Origin: Clostridia bacterium
GTDB taxonomy: Bacteria; Bacillota; Clostridia; Acetivibrionales; DSM-27016
Assembly (NCBI GenBank): GCA_026414765.1
Contig: JAOAIJ010000008.1
Span: 1 to 48,132, forward strand
Direction of reading: 5' to 3'
DNA length: 48,132 nt
The notes beneath the pieces were generated by a model. It saw only the letters and a list, made by a program, of their open reading frames with translations, had not been told where the DNA came from and searched no databases. This document shows positions 33,101 through 42,926 of the stretch, in pieces (positions within the stretch are counted from its first letter, which is position 1; the number at the start of each line of letters is the position of its first letter). A program made the translations under genes and the position numbers.

Positions 33101-35035
33101 TTAACTAAAATTTTTAAGAACGAGTGCCTGTCCGGCTTTCATAACCGTACTTCTTATTATTGCAGCAGTATCACCTGCAGTATGAGTATCAGCCAGAACC
33201 TCATAAAAGCAGTATTCAGGCATTAAATTCCCCAAATCAATTAATCTGTCATTTTCCATATCCAGGTTAAGACAGCAAAGGATAGTATTTCTACCTTGCT
33301 TATAGCCGTAGATAAGTATATCTTCAGGTGAATCAGGAATGATAAGGTTTTCTGGCTTTATATATTCCTTGTATTCCTTCCTCAAAGCACTTAAGCGCTT
33401 AAGCAAGAAAACCATAATTTCTGCATTTTCTTTATTCCACTCAATAACCATTTTGTTAAAAAATGCTTTTGGTATTTCTGCGCCGTTTGTATTATCTGCA
33501 AGCCCGCAATTTAAAGGCTGGATTTCATTTACTTCGAAGCCTGTAGTAATATAAGGGACACCTTTTGGCATAAAATAGTTAAACATAGCCATATTTTTTG
33601 CCAAAAGCACGCCTCCCTCCCTGCTGGTAATACGAGGTGTATCTGCAGTTTCTGCACAAGCAAAAATATGGATTTGAAGTGATGGCAGGCTTTTAAGGTA
33701 TTGTGTCAGATTTTCCTTGTTTATCCTGGACATAAGATTCCAGTTATTCCCCAGCATTATATTGTATCCGCTTTTTGATGCCTTAATATGATTTTCATTT
33801 ATCAGATCTTCGCTTATCAGTACTGCATCCGGCTTTATTTCCCTTATCACTTCAAATAGATGGCTTAAAAGTGGAGTTGGAACAGTATGTCCTATATCCA
33901 CCCTGAATCCGTCGAGACCGTATACCTCCATACCATGACGTATTGCCTGCTCCATCATATTCCACAATCCGTAATTCGGCTGTTCTGCTGGAAACATATT
34001 GCACTTAATGGTGTCAAACATGACATAAGGAGGTTGATCCGGCTGTATATATTTTTTCACACTTGGAGTTACATCCATATAAAGTCTTAGAAACGTAATA
34101 TCCGTCCATATAGGCTGTACATCGTTTATCCAATCCGAATGTGCCGGAGCAGTAGTGATTTTCATTTCTCTTTCAACAAGTTCCAGTAATTCTTCTCCGG
34201 TATTGTCACTTCGCTCTTTTAGTTCATTCCATAGTACAGGATTTATAATATCAGGCGAATGAGTGAATTTTTTTAGATGTAAAGGTGTCTCGGCGGAAGT
34301 ATAAACAATGTCCAGATTCTCAGGAGTACACTCCTGGAAAAAGTCCAGACCGGGAATTTTTGGCGGACAAAAACCCTTGAGTGCGTCTAGTTTTATCCAA
34401 TAGACCCAGTCGGGATGTTCACTGATCAAATCGCTGTTTACAGCAGTTACGCGAGGAATGAAGTCATGTACTACTTTTATCCCAGACAGATGGCATGCTT
34501 CCACCAGAGAGATGAATTCCTGGTCAAGTGAAAAATCTTCCATACCGTCCAATAATGGATCGTGCAGATTGGGGTCCAGTTCAAAAAAGCTTTTTATTGC
34601 ATATGGTGAGCCAATATCTCCTTTTTGCTTTAATGTACTGTATTTTGTTACAGGCAGCAAATAGAGAATATTCACACCAAGCTCTTTCAAAAAAGGCAGC
34701 AGGGCAATTAAGCGCAGAAAAGTACCTGATTCGATCTCATTATCATGGTTGTAATCCCACGCTGTTGTATATCTGACTAATGAATTATAAATTACGCTAT
34801 CATCCATAGTTGTGTTTTTTGTTTTTTGGCTATTTTCTGAATTATTAAGAATATTCCTGATAGTTGATGAGATATACTCATATGGATTTACAAGTATTTC
34901 TCCAGCATTTTTACCTTTAATGTTTTCAAAATGTATACTGTTCCATATGGATGGTATCCAGAACAGTAAATCCGAATTTTTTTCCCGTTTGTCAAGAAAG
35001 TTATATATTTGCTCCAGATTATTTGAATTTTTCAT
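33101..35035 (-). CDS. GH13 alpha-amylase-superfamily protein A, first gene of the operon
   Basis: I chose the ATG at 35035 (MKNSNNLEQI) after GGGGG; the frame opens 15 codons earlier. The 644-aa protein lacks a signal peptide. It is a paralogue of the protein at 26223: early FWIPSIWNSIHFENIKGKNA, HDFIPRVTAVNSDL with HPDWVYWI, GLDGFRVDIGH (nucleophile about 377), AVLISEDL (about 408) and CAETADTPRI (about 465). Both proteins share VPYITTGFEVNEIQPLNCGL-type segments. All three acidic positions seem kept. The gene opens the operon, 20 bases before the binding-protein gene. It may act on alpha-glucan taken up by the nearby importer or on the metabolite itself. Confidence 0.75.
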   Translation of the reverse strand: MKNSNNLEQIYNFLDKREKNSDLLFWIPSIWNSIHFENIKGKNAGEILVNPYEYISSTIRNILNNSENSQKTKNTTMDDSVIYNSLVRYTTAWDYNHDNEIESGTFLRLIALLPFLKELGVNILYLLPVTKYSTLKQKGDIGSPYAIKSFFELDPNLHDPLLDGMEDFSLDQEFISLVEACHLSGIKVVHDFIPRVTAVNSDLISEHPDWVYWIKLDALKGFCPPKIPGLDFFQECTPENLDIVYTSAETPLHLKKFTHSPDIINPVLWNELKERSDNTGEELLELVEREMKITTAPAHSDWINDVQPIWTDITFLRLYMDVTPSVKKYIQPDQPPYVMFDTIKCNMFPAEQPNYGLWNMMEQAIRHGMEVYGLDGFRVDIGHTVPTPLLSHLFEVIREIKPDAVLISEDLINENHIKASKSGYNIMLGNNWNLMSRINKENLTQYLKSLPSLQIHIFACAETADTPRITSREGGVLLAKNMAMFNYFMPKGVPYITTGFEVNEIQPLNCGLADNTNGAEIPKAFFNKMVIEWNKENAEIMVFLLKRLSALRKEYKEYIKPENLIIPDSPEDILIYGYKQGRNTILCCLNLDMENDRLIDLGNLMPEYCFYEVLADTHTAGDTAAIIRSTVMKAGQALVLKNFS

Positions 35036-35095
35036 AAATTTGTACCCCCTGTTTTTATTGGACCTGCAAATAGTATGCAAAAAATAGCGTAATTT

Positions 35096-35124
35096 GTTAT
35101 AACTTGTAATCTATGGGCATACAA
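35096..35124 (-). promoter_or_regulatory. Candidate promoter of the biosynthetic operon
   Basis: On the minus strand TTGTAT (35124-35119) and TATAAC (35101-35096) are 17 bases apart, about 60 bases before the start at 35035. Both hexamers match four to five of six consensus bases. It is the best sigma-A-like pair in the region. Confidence 0.45.
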
Positions 35125-35452
35125 CAGATATACAAAAAATATATAAACGGACTATGTCCGGAGTTTTCATTCAGAATCTTTGTTTTTGAGATAACTCTTC
35201 AGAAATGCCATATTTCTACTTTTTTCATGGACATTTACCTCAATTTGACAATTATTCAAATACAATAAAAATTATTATAAGACTCATTTTTTCGATAATC
35301 AACCATAAATTATAATATTTTACAATTTGTTACACAAATTTCAAAGATTAATTTCTGCTATAAGTCCCTCCTAATAAAGGTTTCAATGCAGCATTAAAAT
35401 TTCAGTTTGCGGGAAATATTTCCCAATAAGTAAATGTTAAACTAAAAATATA

Positions 35453-35491
35453 CCTATAGTCTTATCTGGAAAACCCGGATAAGACTATAGG
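35453..35491 (-). terminator. Intrinsic terminator of the CGTase gene
   Basis: CCTATAGTCTTATCTGG pairs with CCGGATAAGACTATAGG with a single T-G wobble around AAAAC, a 17-bp stem. It lies 100 bases beyond the CGTase stop. The T-run is weak (TATATTTTTAG), so termination is likely but not certain. Confidence 0.7.
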
Positions 35492-35593
35492 CTAATATTT
35501 GTTACTGCATCAAACAATTGCTGCTAATCCTTTTGTTACTATATATCACATACAGCTATAAATTTTACAGTTAAGTATACTATTTTGTATTTA

Positions 35594-37735
35594 TTAATTC
35601 TGCCAATCTACGACTACAGTTCCAGTTCCGCTGGAAGGAGTAGTATAAGTATGGTTTGATCCGCCTTCCCATGTTGCATTCCCTGCTGAATCCTTCTTAA
35701 TAAACTTAAAGCTTATAGTAGTACCTGCAGGAACGTTTACATCATAGAACCATGTCGGGTACACACCTATAGTACTTGTATTGTTGAATAAAGGTCCTAT
35801 AGCAGATGCAGGAGCCCAATTACCAAGCTCTGATACGCTACCTACGAGATATACGTTTGTTCCCAATGAAGTAGTAGCATTATTTACCTTGAAGCGTACA
35901 GTTACCTGGGTTCCGCTGAGAACTTCAAATTTATCAAAGATATTGCTTGTAGTTCCGCTTGAATTTACAACAGTAACATTGTACAAGCCTGCTGCCAATG
36001 TAGGAACTCTAACCTTGATCTGCTCATTATTCCATGATACGATTGTACCGTTTGTAGTACCGAACTTAACCTGACCCGCAGTTGTACCAAAACCTCTACC
36101 ATCGATTGTTATAACATTGGTTGGTTTGCCCATAGTAGGAGCAGCACTACCAATTATCGGTGTAGTAGATCCGTTAGTATACTGCCATACTCCAACTTCT
36201 CCAGCACCTAAATCAAATGCTGTTACAGAACCTGTACTGGAAACTGTTATACTGTTTCCGTTCAGAATACCTGTGAGTACGTCTGTATAAGTTCCGGCCG
36301 GAAGTGAAGTTAACAAGCCCGAAATATTATAGCTTGCAGTCTGGCTTCTGTTTACTGCTGTAAGTACTACACTGTTGCCAAATTTGCGTTCATATACGAT
36401 TACATCATTATTTATCCATTTTTCAGTAGTAGTACCATATGCAAGAGCAGGATTTGTCTTACGGAGAGGAGCTATCTTGCCTATAACCTGATATGCATTG
36501 GTAGTTGTGCTGAATGAAGGCATATCTTTACGGTTGTCAGGATCTGTTGAACCTGTAAGATATTGTTCTGTACCATAGTAAATCGTAGGTACTCCGCGTG
36601 AAGTCAGCATAATTGCATATGCCTGTGCAACTTTACGCTGATTTGATGATGCAAGTGTGTAGAAACGTGATACATCGTGATTATCGATAAATGTTACCTG
36701 ATTATTAACTTCGTCAAAATCTGTATTGGTTGATGTAAATAAGGTATTAAGATCATACATGGTACCTGTTCCGCTACCTATTACATTACGTACAGTATTT
36801 GCAAATCTGAAATCAAGAAGGCTCATACCGCTGGTATTTGCAAAATCAGTCATTGTAGCATCATTTGTTGTGCCACCATGATACCACTCACCGAAAACAA
36901 ATACTGGTTTGTTTGTATATATGCTGTTTAGCCAGCTCTTCTGCCAGCCTTTGGGCATATGCTTAACAGCATCAACACGAATACCGTCAACGCCCCAGTT
37001 AAGCCATTGGTTTATTGCATCCTTCATATATGTGTCTACAGTACTGTTTAAGTGGTTCAAATCGCCTAAACCATACATGCTGTGGTATATTCCGTTTTCC
37101 AAAGTGCTGAAGTCAGTCCAGCTTTCATGATTGAATACATTAGTTGTATCAGTCTTGAATCCGCTGATAAGAGTTCCATTCCTGTATAGTCTTCCGTCTT
37201 CAGGGAATACCATTGATCCATATTCACATGTGGAAGTATGGTTTGGAACAAAGTCAATTATAACTTTTAGGTTCTTAGCATGAGCAGCACTTACAAGATT
37301 TGCGAAGTCAGAGCTTGAACCGAAGTAAGCATTTGTTTTGAAGAAATCTCTTCCCCAGTAGCCATGATATGATGCTGAATTATTGGAAGGATCGATAGTG
37401 GTAATATTCTCCACCGGAGGTGAAATCCACAGAGCAGTTACGCCCATATTTGTAAAATAGTTGTCATTAATCTTATTGATTATACCCTGCCAGTCACCAC
37501 CATGGTATTTTCTCAGGTTTGTCCTATCAAACAAAGCTCCTGTAGGGTTGTTTGCGGTGTTACCATCGAGAAAACGGTCTGTTATTATCTGATAAATAAC
37601 ATCTGTTGAACAACTTGCAGTGTTTCCGACTGCACCGTCCGATCCTGCAAGAACATACATACTTGATAATACAAGTATAAGAACCACAAGTACCGGGGTA
37701 AAAATCCTCATCGCTTTTTTACTAGTCTCGTTCAT
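35594..37735 (-). CDS. Secreted cyclodextrin glucanotransferase (CGTase, GH13 + CBM20)
   Basis: This 713-aa protein has GGAGG upstream and a signal peptide ([20 protein letters not shown]). Domains A and B hold [19 protein letters not shown] (nucleophile Asp about 252), [12 protein letters not shown] (Glu about 281) and [10 protein letters not shown] (Asp about 350). Domain C, an IPT/TIG domain D ([13 protein letters not shown]) and a CBM20 starch-binding domain E ([20 protein letters not shown] to VVVDWQN) follow. The subsite position that is Tyr/Phe in CGTases is Phe here (LISGFKTDT). Length and domain order are those of bacterial CGTases. It makes cyclodextrins and malto-oligosaccharides from starch outside the cell, feeding the importer at 43-45 kb. 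LacI-type operators lie upstream. Confidence 0.93.
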   Translation of the reverse strand: MNETSKKAMRIFTPVLVVLILVLSSMYVLAGSDGAVGNTASCSTDVIYQIITDRFLDGNTANNPTGALFDRTNLRKYHGGDWQGIINKINDNYFTNMGVTALWISPPVENITTIDPSNNSASYHGYWGRDFFKTNAYFGSSSDFANLVSAAHAKNLKVIIDFVPNHTSTCEYGSMVFPEDGRLYRNGTLISGFKTDTTNVFNHESWTDFSTLENGIYHSMYGLGDLNHLNSTVDTYMKDAINQWLNWGVDGIRVDAVKHMPKGWQKSWLNSIYTNKPVFVFGEWYHGGTTNDATMTDFANTSGMSLLDFRFANTVRNVIGSGTGTMYDLNTLFTSTNTDFDEVNNQVTFIDNHDVSRFYTLASSNQRKVAQAYAIMLTSRGVPTIYYGTEQYLTGSTDPDNRKDMPSFSTTTNAYQVIGKIAPLRKTNPALAYGTTTEKWINNDVIVYERKFGNSVVLTAVNRSQTASYNISGLLTSLPAGTYTDVLTGILNGNSITVSSTGSVTAFDLGAGEVGVWQYTNGSTTPIIGSAAPTMGKPTNVITIDGRGFGTTAGQVKFGTTNGTIVSWNNEQIKVRVPTLAAGLYNVTVVNSSGTTSNIFDKFEVLSGTQVTVRFKVNNATTSLGTNVYLVGSVSELGNWAPASAIGPLFNNTSTIGVYPTWFYDVNVPAGTTISFKFIKKDSAGNATWEGGSNHTYTTPSSGTGTVVVDWQN

Positions 37736-37788
37736 ACATTTACCTCCTATTATTTTTTTGTAGCCCCTAATGGCTTTCCTGATGTTTG

Positions 37789-37810
37789 ATTGCTTAAACG
37801 TTTAAGCAAT
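37789..37810. promoter_or_regulatory. LacI-type operator upstream of CGTase (22-bp perfect palindrome)
   Basis: The core TTGCTTAAACGTTTAAGCAA (37790-37809) with one more pairing base on each side is a perfect palindrome around a central CG. This is the usual form for LacI/GalR repressors such as MalR or CcpA-like proteins. It lies 54 bases before the CGTase start, in the promoter region, so it is a probable repressor site responding to maltodextrin or carbon status. Confidence 0.7.
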
Positions 37811-38330
37811 GTAGGTAATATTTCGTATTTACTCTCACCTCCTCTATTCAGGCCTTATTTGTTCTAATAAAATTTGGATACTTGTATTTTTAAAATCCGA
37901 CAGTATGAATTCTTCTGTCTGATTATGGCCTGTCCAATACCTAATTATCTTTTCTATGCAGCACCGTTAATACTATATTTCATCAAACAAAAACATGTAA
38001 GCAATAAATTTCTTAGTATCTGTTCTATTCTCTTGAAAGTCGGTTTTTATGCCGTTACAGATATAGAGTAAGAAATTATTCTTTAGATTTTCAATTATGT
38101 AATGCATAGGAGCTTAATGTCAGATTTGGAATATTTTCAATTATTGAATAATTAATTTTATCTAACTGTTTAGTAAATAACATATTTTTCGTTATTAACT
38201 AACTATCCATAATATAAAAGGTTATTTATCTCAAAAAAATATAAATATAAATTTGTTTCATTTATAAAGAATTTAATTAATAAAATTAATATTTGAATTT
38301 TCTATTTATGATGTAAATCGTATTTTTTTC

Positions 38331-38346
38331 ACTTAAACGATTAAGT
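38331..38346. promoter_or_regulatory. Second LacI-type operator, imperfect
   Basis: ACTTAAACGATTAAGT is a near-palindrome with the same TTAAACG core as the site at 37789-37810, about 540 bases away. It could be an auxiliary operator for looping or control the opposite side. No regulator gene of this family is in the window. Confidence 0.5.
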
Positions 38347-38519
38347 ATTTTCATTATATAACATTAATATACAATTGTCTATAATATTTCCAAATATTTT
38401 TGTATCATATTCCCATAAGTGGGTTTATTTATTATTTATTATGACACAGAAAATTGATATCTAAACGCTTGTAGGTATTTTTTCAGATGTGTTTTTTTCG
38501 GGATATAGCAAAAATTAAT

Positions 38520-38550
38520 AGCACCATGATAGTTTAATTCTCATGGTGCT
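38520..38550 (-). terminator. Terminator of the ABC-YesMN operon
   Basis: AGCACCATGA pairs with TCATGGTGCT around an 11-base loop, about 80 bases past the response-regulator stop. The minus strand then runs ATTAATTTTTG. A standard terminator at the end of the five-gene operon. Confidence 0.7.
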
Positions 38551-38627
38551 GAATACTTTATTTATACTTTCATACTTTTGCTTCCTGTTTTTCAAGGTTT
38601 GTTTCCCACTATATATTTCAAACAGCT

Positions 38628-40229
38628 TTAGTTATACTCTGATTTCCTTAATTGTTCAGGAGTTATTCCGTATATTTTCTTGAAGCTTTGAATAAAATGC
38701 GACACTGAATTATATCCCACCTGAGCGGATACATCACATATCTTTGCATTTCCCTTTACTAAAATATTTCTTGCTTTTTCCATTCTCAATCTGGTCAGAT
38801 ACTGCGAAAACGTCTGACCAGTTTCGTTTTTAAAAAGCTGGCTCAGATAACATGGATTCATAAAATATATGCGCGAAATTTCTTCTAATAAGATATCTTC
38901 AGAATAATACTTATTCAAATAATCCTTTATCATTTCAACAATATTGACTTTACTGTCCGATTTTTTTTGAGTAATTCCTATAGCTAATGTTTCAAAAGCT
39001 CTTCCAACTTCTTCTTTGATATCCGACAGATTATCAAACTCATCCAAGCTATGCGCATTTATCAGCCTTAAGCCTCCATAGTCAGCATAATCCGTACTGC
39101 TGTCTGCTACAATCCTGTTAAACAGCAGAATAAGTGCTGTATATAGGTTTTGAAGGCTGTAAAATGACATATTGGGGTTTTTTCGGATTTTTTCAAATAT
39201 CTTTTCTATTACTTCTTTAGTTTTTAAATTCTCGTTGTTTTTTGTATAGAAATATATTAGCTTCTCATCATCCTTGCTTAAGAGTTCTTTCATACTAACT
39301 CTGTTAATCAAATCTGAATAGCAATAACATGTACTCTCTCCTCCCAGCAAACGGTGTCTTAATGCATATGAAGCTTCATCGTATTGAACTTTGAGTTCTT
39401 TTATATCTGTACCGATACTGCTCAATCCTATACTCATCTTCATACAGGTATACTGTTCCAGGATAATTTTAAGTTTATTGGCGTAAACCATTTCCTGTTT
39501 TATATCCATGACCTTGTTTCCAAACCTGATTAATATGCACTCATCTTCTTTCTGAAAACTGAAAAAGAAGTAATAGAATTGCTGTTCCAGATTCTCTACG
39601 ATATTTTTTATAGAGAATTTGGCAGCATTTATATCTCCTGAGTATCTTTGATCTACAACACTATAAAAGCCATGAATCTTTATGTCCAGTACAATATAAT
39701 TCTGCCGTGCTGACTCAAAATATTTCTCTATGAACTTATTGGATATTTCCTGATCACTCTCGATAACTTTATAAATCTCATTTTCTTTTAAGAATTGATC
39801 AGCTGTTTTTAGTTTATAGACTAAATCTTTTGTTTCGAGCTGCTGTTTTTTTTCCTGTTCTATTTCCGATACAGCTTTTGATATAGCTTTATGCAGTACA
39901 CTTTTATCTATAGGCTTTAATATATAGTCATCAACTCTCAGTTGTATTGCTTTTTTTGCATACTCAAACTCGTTATATCCGCTGACTAGGATAACCTTGA
40001 TTTGTGAATGTATCTCCTTTAATCTCCTCGCAAATTCCAGGCCATCCATTCTGGGCATATTTATATCTGTTATTACAAGGTGAGGTTTATCTGTATTTAT
40101 TATTTCCAATGCTTCTTCTCCATCTGATACAGAACCGATGATATTAATTTCTCCAGGATAATCTGATAGCATACCCTTGATAGCATCCCTTATCCATTGC
40201 ATATCATCAATAATCAGTACGTTTATCAT
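38628..40229 (-). CDS. YesN-type response regulator with AraC DNA-binding domain
   Basis: This 533-aa protein has an N-terminal receiver (VLIIDDMQWIR, phosphoryl Asp55 in LVITDINMPRMDG, Lys about 106 in ILKPID). A middle GGDEF-like-derived linker region follows, then a C-terminal AraC-type double HTH (NKYYSEDILLEEISRIYFMN to RNILVKGNAKICDVSAQVGY, ending KKIYGITPEQLRK). Its ATG follows the yesM-like stop at once (TAA ATG). YesN-type regulators activate neighbouring sugar-uptake genes when their sensor detects an oligosaccharide, here probably the importer in the same operon and perhaps CGTase or the biosynthetic operon. All key residues are present. Confidence 0.9.
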   Translation of the reverse strand: MINVLIIDDMQWIRDAIKGMLSDYPGEINIIGSVSDGEEALEIINTDKPHLVITDINMPRMDGLEFARRLKEIHSQIKVILVSGYNEFEYAKKAIQLRVDDYILKPIDKSVLHKAISKAVSEIEQEKKQQLETKDLVYKLKTADQFLKENEIYKVIESDQEISNKFIEKYFESARQNYIVLDIKIHGFYSVVDQRYSGDINAAKFSIKNIVENLEQQFYYFFFSFQKEDECILIRFGNKVMDIKQEMVYANKLKIILEQYTCMKMSIGLSSIGTDIKELKVQYDEASYALRHRLLGGESTCYCYSDLINRVSMKELLSKDDEKLIYFYTKNNENLKTKEVIEKIFEKIRKNPNMSFYSLQNLYTALILLFNRIVADSSTDYADYGGLRLINAHSLDEFDNLSDIKEEVGRAFETLAIGITQKKSDSKVNIVEMIKDYLNKYYSEDILLEEISRIYFMNPCYLSQLFKNETGQTFSQYLTRLRMEKARNILVKGNAKICDVSAQVGYNSVSHFIQSFKKIYGITPEQLRKSEYN

Positions 40230-42029
40230 TTAAGCTTCACACTCCTCCACCTCTAAAGGAATCCTGATATAAGCAGTTGTACCGATATTTTTTATACTTT
40301 CAATACTGAGTCCATATTTTTCTCCAAATTGCTGCCAGATTCTATAGTGAACATTCTTTAACCCTATATGCTTTTTTTCTTCCGACAGCAGATAAGAGTC
40401 GATAGGCTGCCGCAGCTGAGAGTTTATCTCTTTTACTTGTATTTCATCCATGCCTGTTCCGTTATCTGTAACAGCAATAATCAAATCACCGTCTTCTTCG
40501 ACAGCACTGATTTTCAATAAACCGTATTTATGATTTTTGCCGAACCCATGAACGATAATGTTTTCAATCAGAGGTTGTATGGTAGCCTTCAAAATCTTTT
40601 GACTGTTGAACCTGCTATCTACGTCAAAAACAACTATAAACTCCTGAGATAGTCCCAGCTTTTGTATCTGTATATATCTTTTTACCTGCTCTAACTCCTC
40701 CTCAAGAGTAATCATCTGCTTTTCCTTCAGATTAAACCTCAGCAGTTCACTAAGATTCTTTGTAACTTCTACTATTTCCGGCTGTTCATTTGTATATGCT
40801 TTTGAGCTTATAAGTCCAAGGGTATTATAAAGAAAATGAGGATTTATCTGAAGTTCCAGCGTCAATAGCTCAAGCTTCCTTTTGTTTTTCAGGTACTGCT
40901 GTTCTTTCTCAAGCCATTCCTTTGCAGCTTTGACCGTTGCATTGTATGATTCCGTGAGAGACCATAATTCTCTTGTATTGGCTTTATTGATTATGGTATT
41001 GAATTCCTTGCTCTTTTTAAAAGCTGCCATTGCTTTTTCCAGCTTGGATACCGGTTTTGATATACGGTAGGCAATATTTGCGCTCAAAACTATTGCTAAA
41101 GCAACTATCAGTAGTGTAACTTTCCAATAATCCCCTGAATTTTTTGCAGCACTTTGATTGATAAGTGTCATCGGAACATATTCTACAACAGTAAGCCCCG
41201 CATAATCAGAATAACTTGATACCAGCAGATACTTACTGCCTGTTATTTCAGATTTGAAAACAGAATTCTTTTCAAAGGTCAGATTAATAACTTCCTTAAG
41301 ATCTTCTTCCTTAACATTATTTTTTTCTGAATGGTAAAGAATCTTACTACCGTTATGGACAAAAACACTCATACGGTTATCTGAATTTATATTTTCAAAG
41401 AGCTTTTCAAAAATTCTGTAGCTGATATTTGTAGCGATATACCCTAGATACTTGTGCGTATAAGGATCATGACACGCTCTTCCGATAGTTATTACATCTT
41501 TTACCGAGCTTACATAATTATAATGTCCTATAAGCATCATGAATAAATCCCTGGGGGCATTATGAGCATGGGCTTCAAGTTTGGCTTTTTGCTCAATGAA
41601 AGGATTGGTTTCAGGCGCAAAATCAGGCACACCGTATTCATAACCTTCCGCAGTATGTACAAATACCGACATTATGTTCTCATTTATAGCCATAGCAGTA
41701 TTCATGTAATTTGTTATTTTGAAATTATTATCATAGTACTCCTTGTCGTATGCTTCTTTTGAAGGTTTCTTGCGTTTGATAATTTTTAGCAGATCTGTAT
41801 CATATATATAGAAGAACTGCATCCTGTCTATATCGCGAATAGATTTTTCTATATTTTTATTCATCTGATCGGTTACCTGCTGCATGAACTGCACGAATTG
41901 AGCCTCTGTTGTTTTTGATATCTGTTTACTGTGGATGAAAACAACAAAAATCAATGGGATGATTATTATAGTACAAAATGCCAGGATCAATTCATATTGC
42001 AATTTAAGAGAAGGACCTTTTTTCAGCAT
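40230..42029 (-). CDS. YesM-type sensor histidine kinase
   Basis: This 599-aa kinase has a first membrane helix (LILAFCTIIIIPLIFVVFIH), an extracellular dCACHE-like sensor (about 40-300), a second helix (VTLLIVALAIVLSANIAYRI), HAMP (PVSKLEKAMAAFKKSKEF), the His_kinase dimer with phospho-His in LQINPHFLYN (about 398) and HATPase (QPLIENIIVHGF, VTDNGTGM, GIGLKNV-like HIGLKNVHYR). GAGGGAGAG precedes the ATG. It likely senses extracellular oligosaccharide, alone or with the binding lipoprotein, and phosphorylates the YesN-type protein. It follows the MalG-type gene by 63 bases in one operon. Confidence 0.9.
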   Translation of the reverse strand: MLKKGPSLKLQYELILAFCTIIIIPLIFVVFIHSKQISKTTEAQFVQFMQQVTDQMNKNIEKSIRDIDRMQFFYIYDTDLLKIIKRKKPSKEAYDKEYYDNNFKITNYMNTAMAINENIMSVFVHTAEGYEYGVPDFAPETNPFIEQKAKLEAHAHNAPRDLFMMLIGHYNYVSSVKDVITIGRACHDPYTHKYLGYIATNISYRIFEKLFENINSDNRMSVFVHNGSKILYHSEKNNVKEEDLKEVINLTFEKNSVFKSEITGSKYLLVSSYSDYAGLTVVEYVPMTLINQSAAKNSGDYWKVTLLIVALAIVLSANIAYRISKPVSKLEKAMAAFKKSKEFNTIINKANTRELWSLTESYNATVKAAKEWLEKEQQYLKNKRKLELLTLELQINPHFLYNTLGLISSKAYTNEQPEIVEVTKNLSELLRFNLKEKQMITLEEELEQVKRYIQIQKLGLSQEFIVVFDVDSRFNSQKILKATIQPLIENIIVHGFGKNHKYGLLKISAVEEDGDLIIAVTDNGTGMDEIQVKEINSQLRQPIDSYLLSEEKKHIGLKNVHYRIWQQFGEKYGLSIESIKNIGTTAYIRIPLEVEECEA

Positions 42030-42092
42030 AGTTACTCTCCCTCAAAAAACAGCTTCTATATCTAGAATACAATAATTTGAATCTTTTAACAA

Positions 42093-42926
42093 TCAGCCTT
42101 TGATAGCACCTTCAGATATTCCGTTTATTATATACTTCTGGCAGAACAGATACAAAATGATTGGTGGAATCAGTGCAGTCAAATATGAAGCAAACGCAAG
42201 GTTATAATCGGTAGTATACTTTGTTGTAAAGTTGAACTGAAACAGAGGTAGTGTATAATTATCTATATCCTTGCTCAAAATAAGCAGTGGCAATAAAAAG
42301 TCATTCCATATCCACAAAACAGTCAGAACTGCCACAGTTGCTGTTATGGTTTTCAGCAAAGGAAGTACTACCCTGAAAAATACTCCGAAACGCGTACAAC
42401 CATCAATAATTGCTGCTTCTTCCAATTCCAGAGGTATGTTTTTAATGAAACCACCGTATAAAAATATGTTATTTGGAAAACTAAACAGAATATATAGAAA
42501 TATCAATCCGGGTATACTCATCATATTGTAGTTTGACACTGTTTTAATCAAAGGAAGCATTAATACCTGGAACGGAATGAACATAGCGATAATAAAATAG
42601 AAGTATATAAATTTATAAAAACGCTTACGTTCATTCCTTACAATGAAATAAGCTACCATCGCATTAAAAAGTATTGCAATAACTGTTGCTATTACAGTTA
42701 TAATAAATGAATTTTTAATAGCCGGCAGATAATTACCCATCTCAATTACTTTTTTGAAATTGTCAAAGTTTAGTGTTTTAGGCAAAGCAACAAAGGATGC
42801 CGAAGACTCCTCCATTGTCTTAAAAGGTGTTACTAGTGTAAGATACATTGGGAACAGAATAACAAAGCTTACACATGTAAGGATGAAGTATGTTATTATC
42901 TTAGCTGGGTTAAATCTTGATACCAT
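42093..42926 (-). CDS. Sugar ABC importer permease (MalG type)
   Basis: This 277-aa membrane protein has six helices and the EAA loop LELEEAAIIDGCTRFGVFFRVVLPLLK that docks the ATPase. It begins in a 1-base overlap (TAATG) with the MalF-type gene. The carbohydrate uptake type 1 (CUT1) C-terminus (AFASYLTALIPPIILYLF, then KYIINGISEGAIKG) is intact. With the adjacent permease and lipoprotein it forms the importer. The ATP-binding subunit is missing, as is common in Firmicutes, where a shared MsmX-type ATPase serves many importers. Confidence 0.92.
   Translation of the reverse strand: MVSRFNPAKIITYFILTCVSFVILFPMYLTLVTPFKTMEESSASFVALPKTLNFDNFKKVIEMGNYLPAIKNSFIITVIATVIAILFNAMVAYFIVRNERKRFYKFIYFYFIIAMFIPFQVLMLPLIKTVSNYNMMSIPGLIFLYILFSFPNNIFLYGGFIKNIPLELEEAAIIDGCTRFGVFFRVVLPLLKTITATVAVLTVLWIWNDFLLPLLILSKDIDNYTLPLFQFNFTTKYTTDYNLAFASYLTALIPPIILYLFCQKYIINGISEGAIKG

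Larger units (their letters stand above)
35036..35593. other. Intergenic region with operon promoter and CGTase terminator
   Basis: These 558 bases separate the biosynthetic operon from the CGTase gene, both on the minus strand. They hold a candidate promoter (35096-35124), a GGGAAATATTTCCC palindrome (35411-35424) and the CGTase terminator (35453-35491). The rest is AT-rich without coding signs. A palindrome this close to the terminator could be an operator for the operon, but no regulator gene is inside it. Confidence 0.5.
37736..38627. other. Long intergenic region upstream of CGTase
   Basis: These 892 AT-rich bases separate CGTase from the yesN-like gene. They contain two LacI-type palindromes (37789-37810 and 38331-38346), a third partial copy (TCTAAACGCTTG near 38460) and the terminator of the upstream operon (38520-38550). 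A 65-codon plus-strand frame starting TTG lacks a ribosome site and is not believed. The length suggests multi-site, possibly looping, control. Confidence 0.55.

Noticed and set aside
33390-33403. CTTAAGCGCTTAAG palindrome resembling a LacI-type operator
   Set aside because: It lies deep inside the GH13 coding sequence, where two Leu/Lys-rich codon runs can produce it by chance.
37874-38071. 65-codon plus-strand frame in the CGTase leader
   Set aside because: It starts at TTG without a ribosome site, has no recognisable features and overlaps a region rich in regulatory palindromes.
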